64,000 nt of DNA from Methylocella tundrae (GTDB lineage: Bacteria; Pseudomonadota; Alphaproteobacteria; Rhizobiales; Beijerinckiaceae), in NCBI RefSeq assembly GCF_038024855.1, contig NZ_CP139089.1:2514501-2578500 (forward strand), in the 5' to 3' direction. The notes under the pieces were generated by a model. The model was not told the origin of the DNA. It was given only the letters and a program-made list of their open reading frames with translations, and searched no databases. The translations under genes and the position numbers were made by a program. Shown here piece by piece: positions 1 through 8,727 of the stretch (position 1 is its first letter; every line of letters begins with the position of its first letter).

Positions 1-56
1 GCAACCTCCTTCAGAGAGAGGGGTTTGCCGGGACCTTCAAAAATCATCGCTTTCAT
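1..56 (-). CDS. Zinc-type alcohol dehydrogenase, N-terminal fragment (runs off the window)
   Basis: The first 56 bases read on the minus strand as an ATG-started N-terminus, MKAMIFEGPGKPLSLKEV, with the rest outside the window. This opening (MKAM, a short strand, then PGKPL and a second strand) is typical of GroES-like zinc-dependent medium-chain alcohol dehydrogenases. Such enzymes oxidise alcohols or reduce aldehydes with NAD(P). No catalytic or zinc-binding residues are visible because only 18 codons are present. The gene diverges from the DUF5335 gene across about 260 bases. The family call rests only on the N-terminal pattern; any GroES-fold oxidoreductase would look similar. Confidence 0.6.
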   Translation of the reverse strand, partial: MKAMIFEGPGKPLSLKEV

Positions 57-316
57 CGGCGCAACATCCGTTTTCACCCAGGACTCATGGCGGCGCGCAA
101 CTATCGCCCGGAGCGCGCGCCTCTCAAATCCCAATCCTTCATTTTTCCCCTTTTTATGACGCGGCGTCGACCTCAAGCCTGTGCTGGCCAGCCTCGGTTT
201 GGCGCGCTAGTCTGCGTGTTGGTTTGTCTTATCGCAAACGCGGGCGAGCTTCGGGCGCTACATTCGAAAAGTTCTTCGGATCAAACGCATCGAATAATTC
301 AGTCAGGGAGATTGTC

Positions 317-658
317 ATGACCGCGAAAAAACTCGAAAAAGCCGAATGGGGTCCATACTTCGACCATCTGAGCAAGACGCTGAAGGGCGCGCAGGCGGAG
401 ATCGAAGTCGCATCCCTAAAGCTCGGCGACCAGGTTGAAGCCTCGTGGCTGCCGCTCATCGGCCTCGTCTACGACCCTAAGGATAACATCATCGAAGTCG
501 CGCTCGATGGGATCGATCATCTGATCGCCAAGCCCCGCGATGTTTTTGTCGACGCCGGAGAGGAAGCGCTGGCAAGCGTCGAAATCGTCGATGGAGACGA
601 TAACCGGCAGATCGTCAGGTTCCGGCAGCCGCTCGCCTTGCCGCCGCCGGCACGGTAA
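317..658 (+). CDS. DUF5335-type small protein
   Basis: This is a 113-residue acidic soluble protein with no membrane segment or signal peptide. It resembles the DUF5335 family, small proteins of unknown function common in Hyphomicrobiales: a helical start (EWGPYFDHLSKTLKG), then strands containing LPLIGLVYDPKDNIIEVAL, and a conserved DHLI-x-P turn. The frame is open from 224, but the ATG at 317 has a good AGGGAG ribosome-binding site seven bases upstream and the family-like sequence starts there, so I start it there. It faces the MscS gene tail to tail across a strong hairpin. Function unknown. Confidence 0.8.
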   Translation: MTAKKLEKAEWGPYFDHLSKTLKGAQAEIEVASLKLGDQVEASWLPLIGLVYDPKDNIIEVALDGIDHLIAKPRDVFVDAGEEALASVEIVDGDDNRQIVRFRQPLALPPPAR

Positions 659-676
659 TCGGCAGCGCAGGCTTCT

Positions 677-705
677 CCTGTCATCCTCAGCGTGAGGAGG
701 ACAGG
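677..705. terminator. Hairpin between convergent genes, candidate bidirectional terminator
   Basis: A long stem is formed by CCTGTC-a-TCCTCA, a three-base loop GCG, and TGAGGA-g-GACAGG. It lies between the end of the DUF5335 gene at 658 and the MscS gene, whose TGA stop (687-689) lies inside the left arm. There is no long T tract on either side. The motif TCATCC-TCAGxGTGAGGA also resembles a common rhizobial intergenic palindrome, so it may be a repeat family member that doubles as terminator. Confidence 0.5.
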
Positions 706-2207
706 TCGAGCTGGAACAATTCTCTGATGCGATCCGCCAGGCGCTTTGCGGAATGCTCGGCGCGGCCTGACCCGGCGGCTTCGTCCGCCGCCTGCATCGC
801 GCTCCGGCGGGCCAGAGCCTGCCCCAGCTCCTGCGAAAGGGTCAGGCGCTCACGCAGAACGGGAGCAAGATCGTCCGCCTTGATTTCGTAGACGACCGCG
901 CGGGTCAGCGCCCTGATCGTGCCGTGCTGCGGCTCTCCGAGCAAAAGACCGCCTTCACCGAAATAATCGCCGGGCGCGAGCCGCACCAATTCATGTTCGC
1001 GCCCGTTCACTTCATGATAAAGGGCAAGCGCGCCCGACTGCAGGATGGCGAGCGTTTGCGACACGGCGCCGCGCTCAATCACAGGCTCGCCGGCCGCGTA
1101 TTCCGTACGTTTCATCTTCTCGGCGAGCAAGGTTATGTGCTCATTGCCGAGCGAGGAGAACAGCGGCAGATTCTTGATGATTCGCTCGGGCGTCCGCATT
1201 GGCTGCGTCGCCTCCGCGCCCGTCGCAGGCGGCACGACGTCCCCCAGGGCCGGAGCAAACTTCAGTCCAGCCGCCGCGGCGTGCCGGAAGACGCGATCCA
1301 GAACTTCATTTCGCGCGTCGTCTACAACCGACCGGTTGGGAATGCGATATCTCAGCTCCAGCTCGATCGCGGACGCGCTGAGCGACTTGATCGCGACGTT
1401 AGGGGCGGGATCATGCAGAATGACGTTGCAACTCGCCAGCACCTCGAGGGCGATATCGACGAAATGCGAGGGCGGAATGGTCGGCTCGAGCCGCACGGCG
1501 GTTGTGACGACATGCGCCTCGTCGGGATAGCTGACGTTGATGAGCTTGGCTTTGGCGAGAACGCTGTTCGGTATGATCGCAAGATCATGGCTTGCGGTCA
1601 GGAAATGAACGGCCTGCCAATTGGCTTCCACGATCTTGCCCTCGATTCCGCCGTCGATGATGATCCAGTCGCCGATGCGATACGATCGTCCAAGATTGAT
1701 CGCAATGCCTGAAAAAACGTCCGCGAGGGTGCTCTGAAGGGCAAGACCTGCGATGATGGCGACGGCGCCCGACGTCGCGAAAAGCGCGCCGACGGGAACA
1801 TTGAAGACGTTGCCGACAATGGCCAAAAGAACGCCGAGGTAAATCAGGCCGGCGATCAGCTGCTGGAACAGCCGGCTCTCGTGCGGCCTTCGCTCAAAGA
1901 TTACAAAGGCGTCGACGATGCCGACGAGACTTCGCGCCAGTGCGACCCACCATAAAATCTCGAGGAGATAAACGCCGGTCTGGCCCGTCGCGCCTGGCGC
2001 GGGCTCGCCGCTTGGCAGATAAGGCTCGATTCCCTGACTGACGAGAACGGCGGTGAGCGCAATAAAAAGCCCGATCCTTCCGGCAAGCCGCCACATTGCG
2101 TCGCGCCGGAAGGATAATATGAGCAGGGAAAGCGCCGCGACGAAAAGGGCTCCGATCGCGACAGCGATCTGCGGATGGTTGGCGATCACCGGCGGCCAGG
2201 GCGGCAC
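687..2207 (-). CDS. MscS-family mechanosensitive channel with C-terminal cyclic-nucleotide-binding domain
   Basis: This 506-residue membrane protein begins with a GTG. Roughly residues 8-160 contain about five hydrophobic segments, followed by the MscS pore and beta domain (a Gly/Ala-rich pore helix with SGAVAIIAGLALQSTLADVF, then GRSYRIGDWIIIDGGIEGKI). Residues about 350-480 look like a cyclic-nucleotide-binding jelly roll (ERGAVSQTLAILQSGALALY and APGDYFGEGGLLLGEP). Known relatives open on membrane tension and are modulated by cNMP-type ligands; the ligand here is not predictable. It is single, with its own 3' hairpin. The architecture call is secure; the physiological role in osmotic protection is inferred. 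Confidence 0.9.
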   Translation of the reverse strand: MPPWPPVIANHPQIAVAIGALFVAALSLLILSFRRDAMWRLAGRIGLFIALTAVLVSQGIEPYLPSGEPAPGATGQTGVYLLEILWWVALARSLVGIVDAFVIFERRPHESRLFQQLIAGLIYLGVLLAIVGNVFNVPVGALFATSGAVAIIAGLALQSTLADVFSGIAINLGRSYRIGDWIIIDGGIEGKIVEANWQAVHFLTASHDLAIIPNSVLAKAKLINVSYPDEAHVVTTAVRLEPTIPPSHFVDIALEVLASCNVILHDPAPNVAIKSLSASAIELELRYRIPNRSVVDDARNEVLDRVFRHAAAAGLKFAPALGDVVPPATGAEATQPMRTPERIIKNLPLFSSLGNEHITLLAEKMKRTEYAAGEPVIERGAVSQTLAILQSGALALYHEVNGREHELVRLAPGDYFGEGGLLLGEPQHGTIRALTRAVVYEIKADDLAPVLRERLTLSQELGQALARRSAMQAADEAAGSGRAEHSAKRLADRIRELFQLDLSSSR

Positions 2208-2316
2208 GTGTCCTTAACTTTCTCCGGCCAGCGGCTCAGATCGCATTTATCCCGCGACCGCGCGGGCCGCCTCCGCCTCAGCGCCTTTTCATGCGAGGGG
2301 ACGCCGGGCCGCCTGG

Positions 2317-2673
2317 TCAGAACAGGATCGGATAAGAGGCTAGAGAAATTTTCCGGTTCGGCGCAACCGTAAAATACTCCAGCCCGGATTTCTTTTGCTT
2401 CGGTTCGAAGACTTCACGACAGGCAGGACTGAGATCGCTGACATGCTGGATCAAACATTCCTTGATGCGCTCCGCGTCCGGAATATAGGCCTGACACAAA
2501 TTCAGCGCGTCTGGCGTGCAGGCCTCGCGCTCCTCAGGCGTTCCCTCAAGTCCCTGCGCGCAGGCGGCTGAAGCCGAAAAAGCGAAGATCACGCCAAGCA
2601 GGCCGCCGCGTTTCGCCCGCGCCGCTCTTACTGATGGATTGGCTGCCGCCAGCCCGGTATCCGCCTCACCCAT
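2317..2673 (-). CDS. Small secreted cysteine-rich hypothetical protein
   Basis: The 118-residue product has a basic stretch (RAKRGG), a hydrophobic segment and an Ala-Cys-Ala-Gln end near residue 40, which looks like a signal peptide. The mature part carries four cysteines in a C-x8-C...C-x10-C arrangement (ACTPDALNLC, then KECLIQHVSDLSPAC), probably two disulfides in the periplasm. Similar short cysteine-motif exported proteins are frequent in Hyphomicrobiales and have no assigned role. The start at 2673 has a GGAG eight bases upstream. Gene reality is likely, function unknown. Confidence 0.7.
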   Translation of the reverse strand: MGEADTGLAAANPSVRAARAKRGGLLGVIFAFSASAACAQGLEGTPEEREACTPDALNLCQAYIPDAERIKECLIQHVSDLSPACREVFEPKQKKSGLEYFTVAPNRKISLASYPILF

Positions 2674-2884
2674 TTACATCTCCGATCAATGCCGTCGCCG
2701 CGCCGGTCCTTTGTCCCTTGCGAGCGACGTTCTCGTTTGACTTCTGTTATGAAAGCAAGTCGTGGATGACCCCAATCGGTTTGTCAATTTCCGTCCGGCC
2801 AAAGACACGTTGAAAGCCCGTCAAACGCCGCGGCTCTTAAATGGATGCGAGGAGCGGCGCCTTAGCGATCGAGGGGCCCTGACG

Positions 2885-3292
2885 TCACAGCTTTGCCGCG
2901 ACCTCGACCCCGGCCCGCGCAATCTGCTCGTCCTCCGAGGATTGCACTCCCGAAATGCCGATGGCGCCGACGACGCGGCCCTCGTTGAGCAAAGGCAGGC
3001 CGCCCTGGATCGGCGTCGCCCCCGGAAGCGTCAGCATCACCGCGCGGCCGCCGGCGACAACCTCTTCGATGCTTTTCGTCGACCGCTTGAACAGGAAGGC
3101 GGTGCGCGCCTTCTCCTGCGACACAGCGACGGAGCCAATGCCTGCGTCGTCGAGACGCTGCAAATAAATGAGGTTGCCGCCATCATCGACGATGGAAATC
3201 GTGACGTTCCAGTTGTTTTTCAGCGCTTCGGCTTCCGCCGCCGCCGCGATGGCCTTGGCGTCGGCAAGGGTCAGGCTCTTTTTCGTGAACAT
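2885..3292 (-). CDS. GlcG/HbpS family protein
   Basis: A 135-residue protein covering the whole GlcG/HbpS domain: N-terminal helix (LTLADAKAIAAAAEAEA), the strand motif VTISIVDDGGNLIYLQRLD, then GATPIQGGLPL and VGAIGISG near the C-terminus. Family members bind haem or small metabolites or act as accessory proteins in diol and glycolate gene clusters. Nothing adjacent fixes the ligand; it sits between the Cys-rich protein gene and a TetR regulator on the same strand. No signal peptide is evident, so a cytoplasmic location is expected, although some homologues are exported. The family call is strong, the role open. Confidence 0.85.
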   Translation of the reverse strand: MFTKKSLTLADAKAIAAAAEAEALKNNWNVTISIVDDGGNLIYLQRLDDAGIGSVAVSQEKARTAFLFKRSTKSIEEVVAGGRAVMLTLPGATPIQGGLPLLNEGRVVGAIGISGVQSSEDEQIARAGVEVAAKL

Positions 3293-3465
3293 GGCTTTTC
3301 TTCCCTTCGTGTCGGCTCGATGGCGGTCCTTGCGCCTTCATCCGTCTCGCGAGATCGGATATTGTCCCCGCGCCGCGCGGCCGAGCTTCGGCCGGTTTTA
3401 GCGCGCCCCAATGCGCTTCCACAAGCGCCCCTCGCGCCGGCGTTTCATTTATCGGCTGCGACTGA

Positions 3466-4113
3466 TCAGCGCCGGGCGCAGCCGACGAAGAACTGGGCCA
3501 CGGCCGCCACTGCGATCTCCTCGATTTCCGATTTGTCCGGGGAGGTCCGCACGCCGATCAGGCACTGGAATCGCAGCGTCCCGGACAGCATTTCGAGAAA
3601 ATGATCCGCCGCCCTGCGGCTATCGGGCATTTGGAGCCGCCCGCGTTCGATTTGCCGGTCGAAAAAATCGGTGAGGAAATCCCGGCTGCGGCCAGGACCC
3701 AATTGCCAGTAGCGTTCGGCGATGTCTGGAAGGCGCGCGGCCTCGGCGATGATCAGGCGATTGATGCTCAAGGCCGCCGGAGAGGTCACGATCTCAAGGT
3801 AGCGGACGCCGAATTCGGTCAAAACCTGTTCAGGCGGCTGCGGCGCCAGTTTCTCAGGGGTGAGGCCGCGGAAAATCGTCTCGGCGGTCTCGGTGATGAG
3901 CGCCTCGAGAAGGCCCTTCTTGCCGCCAAAAAGCAAATAAAGCGTCTGCCGCGATCCGCCCGATAGCGCGATCACATCGTCAAGCGTCGCTTCGGCGAAG
4001 CCCTTCTCCTGGAACACCGTCCGGGCCGCGGACAGGAAGGCGGCACGCCGCGCAGCGAGGCGGCTTCCTGCCGGAACCTGGGAAAAGTCAACCTTTACAG
4101 CGGCTGTTTTCAT
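3466..4113 (-). CDS. TetR/AcrR-family repressor, probably of the adjacent RND pump
   Basis: The 215-residue protein has an N-terminal TetR helix-turn-helix at about residues 25-75 (TVFQEKGFAEATLDDVIALS, then RQTLYLLFGGKKGLLEAL), with a C-terminal ligand-binding domain of the type seen with AcrR/AefR-like regulators. It is transcribed away from the RND permease gene, with 83 bases between the two start codons. That interval contains an inverted repeat of the right size for a TetR dimer. The expected arrangement is auto-repression plus repression of the pump, relieved by a pump substrate. Family is certain; target is inferred from the layout. Confidence 0.9.
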   Translation of the reverse strand: MKTAAVKVDFSQVPAGSRLAARRAAFLSAARTVFQEKGFAEATLDDVIALSGGSRQTLYLLFGGKKGLLEALITETAETIFRGLTPEKLAPQPPEQVLTEFGVRYLEIVTSPAALSINRLIIAEAARLPDIAERYWQLGPGRSRDFLTDFFDRQIERGRLQMPDSRRAADHFLEMLSGTLRFQCLIGVRTSPDKSEIEEIAVAAVAQFFVGCARR

Positions 4114-4150
4114 TCAAAAGCAGGTGAGACTTGCATAATGCACTTGATAT

Positions 4151-4169
4151 GTACTGTACGATACAATAC
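4151..4169. promoter_or_regulatory. Palindromic TetR operator candidate
   Basis: The sequence GTACTGTACGATACAATAC is an imperfect palindrome: half-sites GTACTGTA and TACAATAC, matching at 7 of 8 positions around a CGA centre. It sits in the only gap between the tetR start (4113) and the pump start (4197), where a repressor would block both directions. The site is seen directly; its use by this TetR protein is inference. Confidence 0.55.
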
Positions 4170-4196
4170 GTCAAGGACAAATCCCCGGAGAGCATT

Positions 4197-7100
4197 ATGG
4201 GCATTGTCGGCTTCGCGCTGCGGTATCGCCACACGTTTTACGTGCTGGCCTTTATGATGCTTTTCCTTGGCGGCGCGGCGATCTTCACGACGCCGAAAGA
4301 CATTTTTCCGAACATCAACATCCCGGTCGTCACGGTGATCTGGCAATATACAGGCCTGACGCCGGATGAAATGGAGCAGCGCGTCACCACCTATAGCGAA
4401 TATTCGATCAGCTCCAGCGTGAGCGACGTGCGCAACATTGAGAGCCAGACGCTCTCCGGCATCGCCGTCGAAAAGATCTATTTCCAGCCCAATGTGAGCA
4501 TTGACCTCGCGATCGCCCAGATCGTCTCGGGCTCAAATTCCATCCGCGCCCTCATGCCGGCGGGCATCCAGCCGCCGATCATCATCCAGTACAGCGCGTC
4601 GTCGGTCCCGGTGCTTCAGTTGAGCTTGAGCTCGGACCGGCTGAACGAACAGCAGCTCTATGATTACGGCATCTATCAGATGCGCCAGGCGCTGGCGCCG
4701 ATCCCTGGCATCACGCTGCCGACCCCTTATGGCGGCAAATACCGCCAGGTGATGATCGATCTCGACCCCGACGCTCTGCGGGCGCGCGGGATCTCGCCGA
4801 ACGACATCGTCAACGCGGTCAACGCCCAAAGCCTGACCTTGCCTTCCGGCGACGCCAAGATGGGCGACAAGCAGTTCATCGTGAAGGTCAACAGCCTCGC
4901 CCCCTCGATCGAAGACCTCAATCACGTGCCGATCAAACAGGTTGGCGGCGCAACCGTCTTTCTCTCCGACGTCGCCCATGTGCGCGACGGCTGGGCGGTG
5001 CAGCAGAACATCGTGCGCGCGGAGGGCCGGCGCTCCGTCCTGCTGACCATCATCAAGAACGGCAACGCTTCGACCCTCGACGTTGTCAACCGGGTCAAGG
5101 CGGCGCTTCCCGAGATCAAGAAGGCGGCGCCGCCCGGCATGAACATCGAGCTGCTCTTCGATCAGTCGGTGTTTGTGCAGAACGCCATCCAGAGCGTGCT
5201 GCACGAAGGCGCGATCGCGGCCGGGCTGACCGCCCTCATGATCCTCATTTTCCTCGGCTCGTGGCGTTCGACGATCGTCGTTATGGTATCGATTCCGCTG
5301 TCGATCCTGACCTCGATCGCGGTGCTGTCGGCGCTCGGCCAGACGATCAACACGATGACGCTCGGCGGCCTGGCGCTCGCGGTCGGCATTCTCGTCGACG
5401 ACAGTACGGTGACGATCGAAAACACCCATCGCCTGCTGGAAGAAGGAGAGCCCTTCGACAAAGCAGTGCTCGAGGGCGCCGCCGGCATCGCCGTGCCGAC
5501 CCTGATTTCGACGCTCGCCATCTGTTGCGTGTTCATTTCGGTGTTCTTCCTGCAGGGCGCCGCGCGCTATCTGTTCACGCCGCTCGCCATGGCCGTCGTG
5601 TTCGCCATGCTCGCCTCCTATGGCATCTCGCGCACGCTGACCCCGATCATGATCTCGCTTCTGATCCGTAAGGAACACGAGCAGCACGGCGAAGCGACCG
5701 GCTGGTTCGCGCGGTTTCACGCCGGCTTCAACGCCCGCTTCGATCGTTTCCGCGACTTCTACGGCTGGCTGCTCGCCGGGATTCTCCGGCGCAAGATCCT
5801 GACGCCGACGGTCGCTCTGCTCGTCATCGCCGGCGCCGGCGTTCTGTCGCTCCATGTCGGATCGGACTTTTTTCCAAGCGTCGACGCGGGCCTCATCCAG
5901 CTGCATGTGCGGGCGCCTGCGCGCACCCGCATCGAGCGGACCGAACAGATCTTTCAGGCGGTCGAAGACAAAATCCGCGCTTCGGTCCCGGCCAAGGATC
6001 TAAAGCTCGTCATCGACAATATTGGCCTGCCGCAGCGGCTCTATAATCTCGCCTTTACGGATGGCAGCGCCATCGGAGTGAACGACGGCGTCATCCAGAT
6101 CGAGCTGAGCGAGGATCACCAGCCGACCGCGCAAATCATCAAGAAGCTGCGCGCTGAGCTGGCCGCCGCCTTTCCCGACGTCCTGTTCTATTTCCAGCCC
6201 GCCGATCTCGTAACGCAGGTGCTGAACTTTGGCGTTCCGACCCAGATCGACGTCCAAATTCAAGGTCGCGACCGCGAAAACAACAAGAAGGTCGCAGCTC
6301 TCCTGCAGCAGAAGATGAGCAAGGTTCCAGGCGTCGTCGACGCCCATATACAGCAGGAGCTGGACGCGCCGGAAATGTATTACGTGGTCGACCGCACGCG
6401 CGCCCAGCAGCTTCAGCTGAAGATGCAGGACGTCGCCAATAATCTGAACATCAGCCTCAGTTCATCGGAGCAGGTCTCGCCGAACTTCTGGACCGATCCG
6501 AAAAGCGGCATCCCCTATTTCATGGCCGTGCAAACGCCCGAATATCGCATCGCCAGCAAGAACCAGCTGGACAATACGCCCCTGACCAGCGGCATAGATC
6601 CGAGCGGCACGCCGATCCCGACGGTGCTCGGAAACATCGCCACGTCGAAACGCGTCGGCGTACAATCCGTGTACAACCACTCGAACATTCAGGCCGTCTA
6701 TGACGTCTATGGCAGCACCCAGAACAAGGATCTCGGCGCAGTGGCGTCGGCAATCCGCAAGATCGTCGCCGAAGTCGAGCCGCAGCTGAAACCGGGCAAT
6801 CGCATCGTCGTCCGCGGCCAGATCGACAGCATGGAGTCGGCGTTTCAGAATTTGACGCTCGGATTGCTGTTCGCGGCGGTGTTCGTCTACATGCTGATGG
6901 TCGTCAACTACCAGAGCTTCCTCGATCCGCTCGCCGTCATCCTCGCGCTGCCGGGCGCGGGCGCAGGCATTCTGTTGCTGCTGTTTGTCACCGGCACGAC
7001 CTTGAGCGTGCCCTCGCTGATGGGCGCCATCATGGCGATCGGCGTCGCCTCGGCGAATTCGATCCTGCTCGTCACCTTCGCCAGAGAACAGCGCGAGGCG

Positions 7101-7382
7101 GGGATGAGCGCCTTCGACGCCGCGCTGTCGGCCGGCACGACGCGATTGCGGCCCGTTCTGATGACCGCCGCGGCGATGATCGTCGGCATGATTCCAATGG
7201 CGATCGGCGGCCCTGGAGAGGAGCAGAACGCGGTGCTGGCGCGCGCCGTGCTTGGCGGCGTCATCGTCGGCACGATGACGACTTTGCTTTTCGTGCCTTT
7301 CCTCTATTCCGTTATCGGCCGGTTTGAGCGCATCGAAGCCGAAACCCCGGAGAGCGTGACCCATCAAGGATCGCCGTCATGA
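4197..7382 (+). CDS. RND-family efflux permease (AcrB-like)
   Basis: This 1061-residue inner-membrane pump has the standard length and plan: TM1 (RYRHTFYVLAFMMLFLGG), a first large periplasmic loop, a helix bundle with the ion-relay region (LGGLALAVGILVDDSTVTIE), and the repeat half with a second loop and terminal helix bundle (SLMGAIMAIGVASANSILLV). RND permeases export hydrophobic compounds, driven by proton flow, with an adaptor and an outer-membrane channel. The frame opens at 4131, but the ATG at 4197 follows a CCGGAG site and matches the conserved MG-x2-GFALR start. Its stop overlaps the adaptor start by four bases, so the two are co-translated. No outer-membrane channel gene is nearby. 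Substrate unknown. Confidence 0.93.
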   Translation: MGIVGFALRYRHTFYVLAFMMLFLGGAAIFTTPKDIFPNINIPVVTVIWQYTGLTPDEMEQRVTTYSEYSISSSVSDVRNIESQTLSGIAVEKIYFQPNVSIDLAIAQIVSGSNSIRALMPAGIQPPIIIQYSASSVPVLQLSLSSDRLNEQQLYDYGIYQMRQALAPIPGITLPTPYGGKYRQVMIDLDPDALRARGISPNDIVNAVNAQSLTLPSGDAKMGDKQFIVKVNSLAPSIEDLNHVPIKQVGGATVFLSDVAHVRDGWAVQQNIVRAEGRRSVLLTIIKNGNASTLDVVNRVKAALPEIKKAAPPGMNIELLFDQSVFVQNAIQSVLHEGAIAAGLTALMILIFLGSWRSTIVVMVSIPLSILTSIAVLSALGQTINTMTLGGLALAVGILVDDSTVTIENTHRLLEEGEPFDKAVLEGAAGIAVPTLISTLAICCVFISVFFLQGAARYLFTPLAMAVVFAMLASYGISRTLTPIMISLLIRKEHEQHGEATGWFARFHAGFNARFDRFRDFYGWLLAGILRRKILTPTVALLVIAGAGVLSLHVGSDFFPSVDAGLIQLHVRAPARTRIERTEQIFQAVEDKIRASVPAKDLKLVIDNIGLPQRLYNLAFTDGSAIGVNDGVIQIELSEDHQPTAQIIKKLRAELAAAFPDVLFYFQPADLVTQVLNFGVPTQIDVQIQGRDRENNKKVAALLQQKMSKVPGVVDAHIQQELDAPEMYYVVDRTRAQQLQLKMQDVANNLNISLSSSEQVSPNFWTDPKSGIPYFMAVQTPEYRIASKNQLDNTPLTSGIDPSGTPIPTVLGNIATSKRVGVQSVYNHSNIQAVYDVYGSTQNKDLGAVASAIRKIVAEVEPQLKPGNRIVVRGQIDSMESAFQNLTLGLLFAAVFVYMLMVVNYQSFLDPLAVILALPGAGAGILLLLFVTGTTLSVPSLMGAIMAIGVASANSILLVTFAREQREAGMSAFDAALSAGTTRLRPVLMTAAAMIVGMIPMAIGGPGEEQNAVLARAVLGGVIVGTMTTLLFVPFLYSVIGRFERIEAETPESVTHQGSPS

Positions 7383-8644
7383 ACAGCATTCCTCCAGACC
7401 CTTCGTTCAGAACGCAAAATCTTCGGGCGCCGGACGAGCGTGGAGAGCCGCACAATCCGAAACCTGGCGACGGCGAACGGCGGAGCGCCGCGCGGCTGAC
7501 CGGCTTCGCCGCGCTCGCGGTCCTCGCGGGTCTCGTTGGTTTTGGCATGTGGACGCACACTAGCCGCAATGCCGAGGCTGAGGCGGAAGTCGAGGCGCGA
7601 GAAAACGCCGCGCCGACAGTGCGCACCATGCTGGCCAAGGAGGAGAGCTCCCCCCGCACGATCGAGCTCACAGGCAATATGGCGGCGTTCGACGCCGCGA
7701 CGCTGTTTGCGCGCGCCACCGGCTATATCAGCGTCCGCAACGCCGACATCGGAACCAAGCTGAAGAAAGGCGACGTTCTCGCCGTGATCGCCGCGCCTGA
7801 TCTCGATCAGCAGCTCGCCCAGGCAAAGGGGCAGCTCGTGCAGTTCCAGGCCGCGGTGCAACAGGCGGAAGCGGACGCCGATCTTGGCCGCGTCACCGAC
7901 CAGCGAACCTCGCGTCTTGTTGCGCAAGGCTGGTCAAGCGCACAGCAAGGCGACACGGACCGGCTGACTTTTGCCTCGCGCGTAGCGGCGGTCGCAGTCG
8001 CCAAGGCCAATGTCGTCGCGCAGCAGGCGGCGGTGAACCGGCTTCAGCAATTGACCGAATTTGAGCAGATCAAGGCGCCCTACGACGGCGTCGTCACCAG
8101 CCGGCTGGTCGATGTCGGCGACCTTGTCACAGCCGATGCAAGTTCGGGCACGCCCCTGTTCGCCGTTGCGAGAACCGACGTCCTGCGCGTGCAGGTCTTC
8201 GTGCCGCAGGCTTTCACCTTCGGCCTCAAGGATGGCGATCCCGCGACCGCGACGGTATCGGAACTGCCGGGCCAGGTGTTCCACGGCAAGGTCGCGCGCA
8301 ACGCCGAGGCCCTTGCCGCGGGGACGCGCACCCTGCTGATGGAAGTGGATATCGACAATCGGGAGGGCAAGCTGGCGGCGGGTCTTTACAGCGTCATTCA
8401 TCTGCAATCTCGGCGGATCAATCCGGTCATTATCGTTCCCTCGCAAGCGGTGGTTTTCGGCCAGGACGGGCTGCGCGTCGCCGTCGTCAGCAACGGCAAG
8501 GTCGAGATGCGCAAAATCGTTCTCGAATTGGACAATGGCGCAACGGTCGAAGTAAAATCGGGCCTGAAGCCCGGCGATCAGATCATCCTCAGTCCGCCCG
8601 CCAATGCGGTGGACGGCATGAAAGTCACGGTGGCCTCAGCCTGA
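7379..8644 (+). CDS. RND efflux periplasmic adaptor (membrane fusion protein)
   Basis: The 421-residue adaptor has one N-terminal membrane anchor (about residues 40-60, GFAALAVLAGLVGFGMW), then lipoyl-like halves (DIGTKLKKGDVLAVIAAPDL and IKAPYDGVVTSRLVDVGDLV) around an alpha-hairpin rich in Gln and Ala, and a C-terminal beta-barrel. It bridges the RND pump to an outer-membrane channel. Start ATG overlaps the pump stop as ATGA. Here the permease gene precedes the adaptor, the reverse of the second RND set at 18.3-22.8 kb, so the two pumps are not simple tandem copies. Confidence 0.92.
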   Translation: MNSIPPDPSFRTQNLRAPDERGEPHNPKPGDGERRSAARLTGFAALAVLAGLVGFGMWTHTSRNAEAEAEVEARENAAPTVRTMLAKEESSPRTIELTGNMAAFDAATLFARATGYISVRNADIGTKLKKGDVLAVIAAPDLDQQLAQAKGQLVQFQAAVQQAEADADLGRVTDQRTSRLVAQGWSSAQQGDTDRLTFASRVAAVAVAKANVVAQQAAVNRLQQLTEFEQIKAPYDGVVTSRLVDVGDLVTADASSGTPLFAVARTDVLRVQVFVPQAFTFGLKDGDPATATVSELPGQVFHGKVARNAEALAAGTRTLLMEVDIDNREGKLAAGLYSVIHLQSRRINPVIIVPSQAVVFGQDGLRVAVVSNGKVEMRKIVLELDNGATVEVKSGLKPGDQIILSPPANAVDGMKVTVASA

Positions 8645-8727
8645 GCGCGGCGCGCCGCCGCTTCCGCTGGCGCGAAGCCAGGCCGCAACAAGCCAGGTCG
8701 CAATTTTATTTTCAAAGGAACCAGCCA

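Noticed and set aside
4533..5906. Long minus-strand open frame (457 codons) inside the first RND pump gene
   Set aside because: It is antisense to a clearly real AcrB-like gene, is full of Arg, Asp and His typical of GC-rich antisense frames, and has no recognisable domain.
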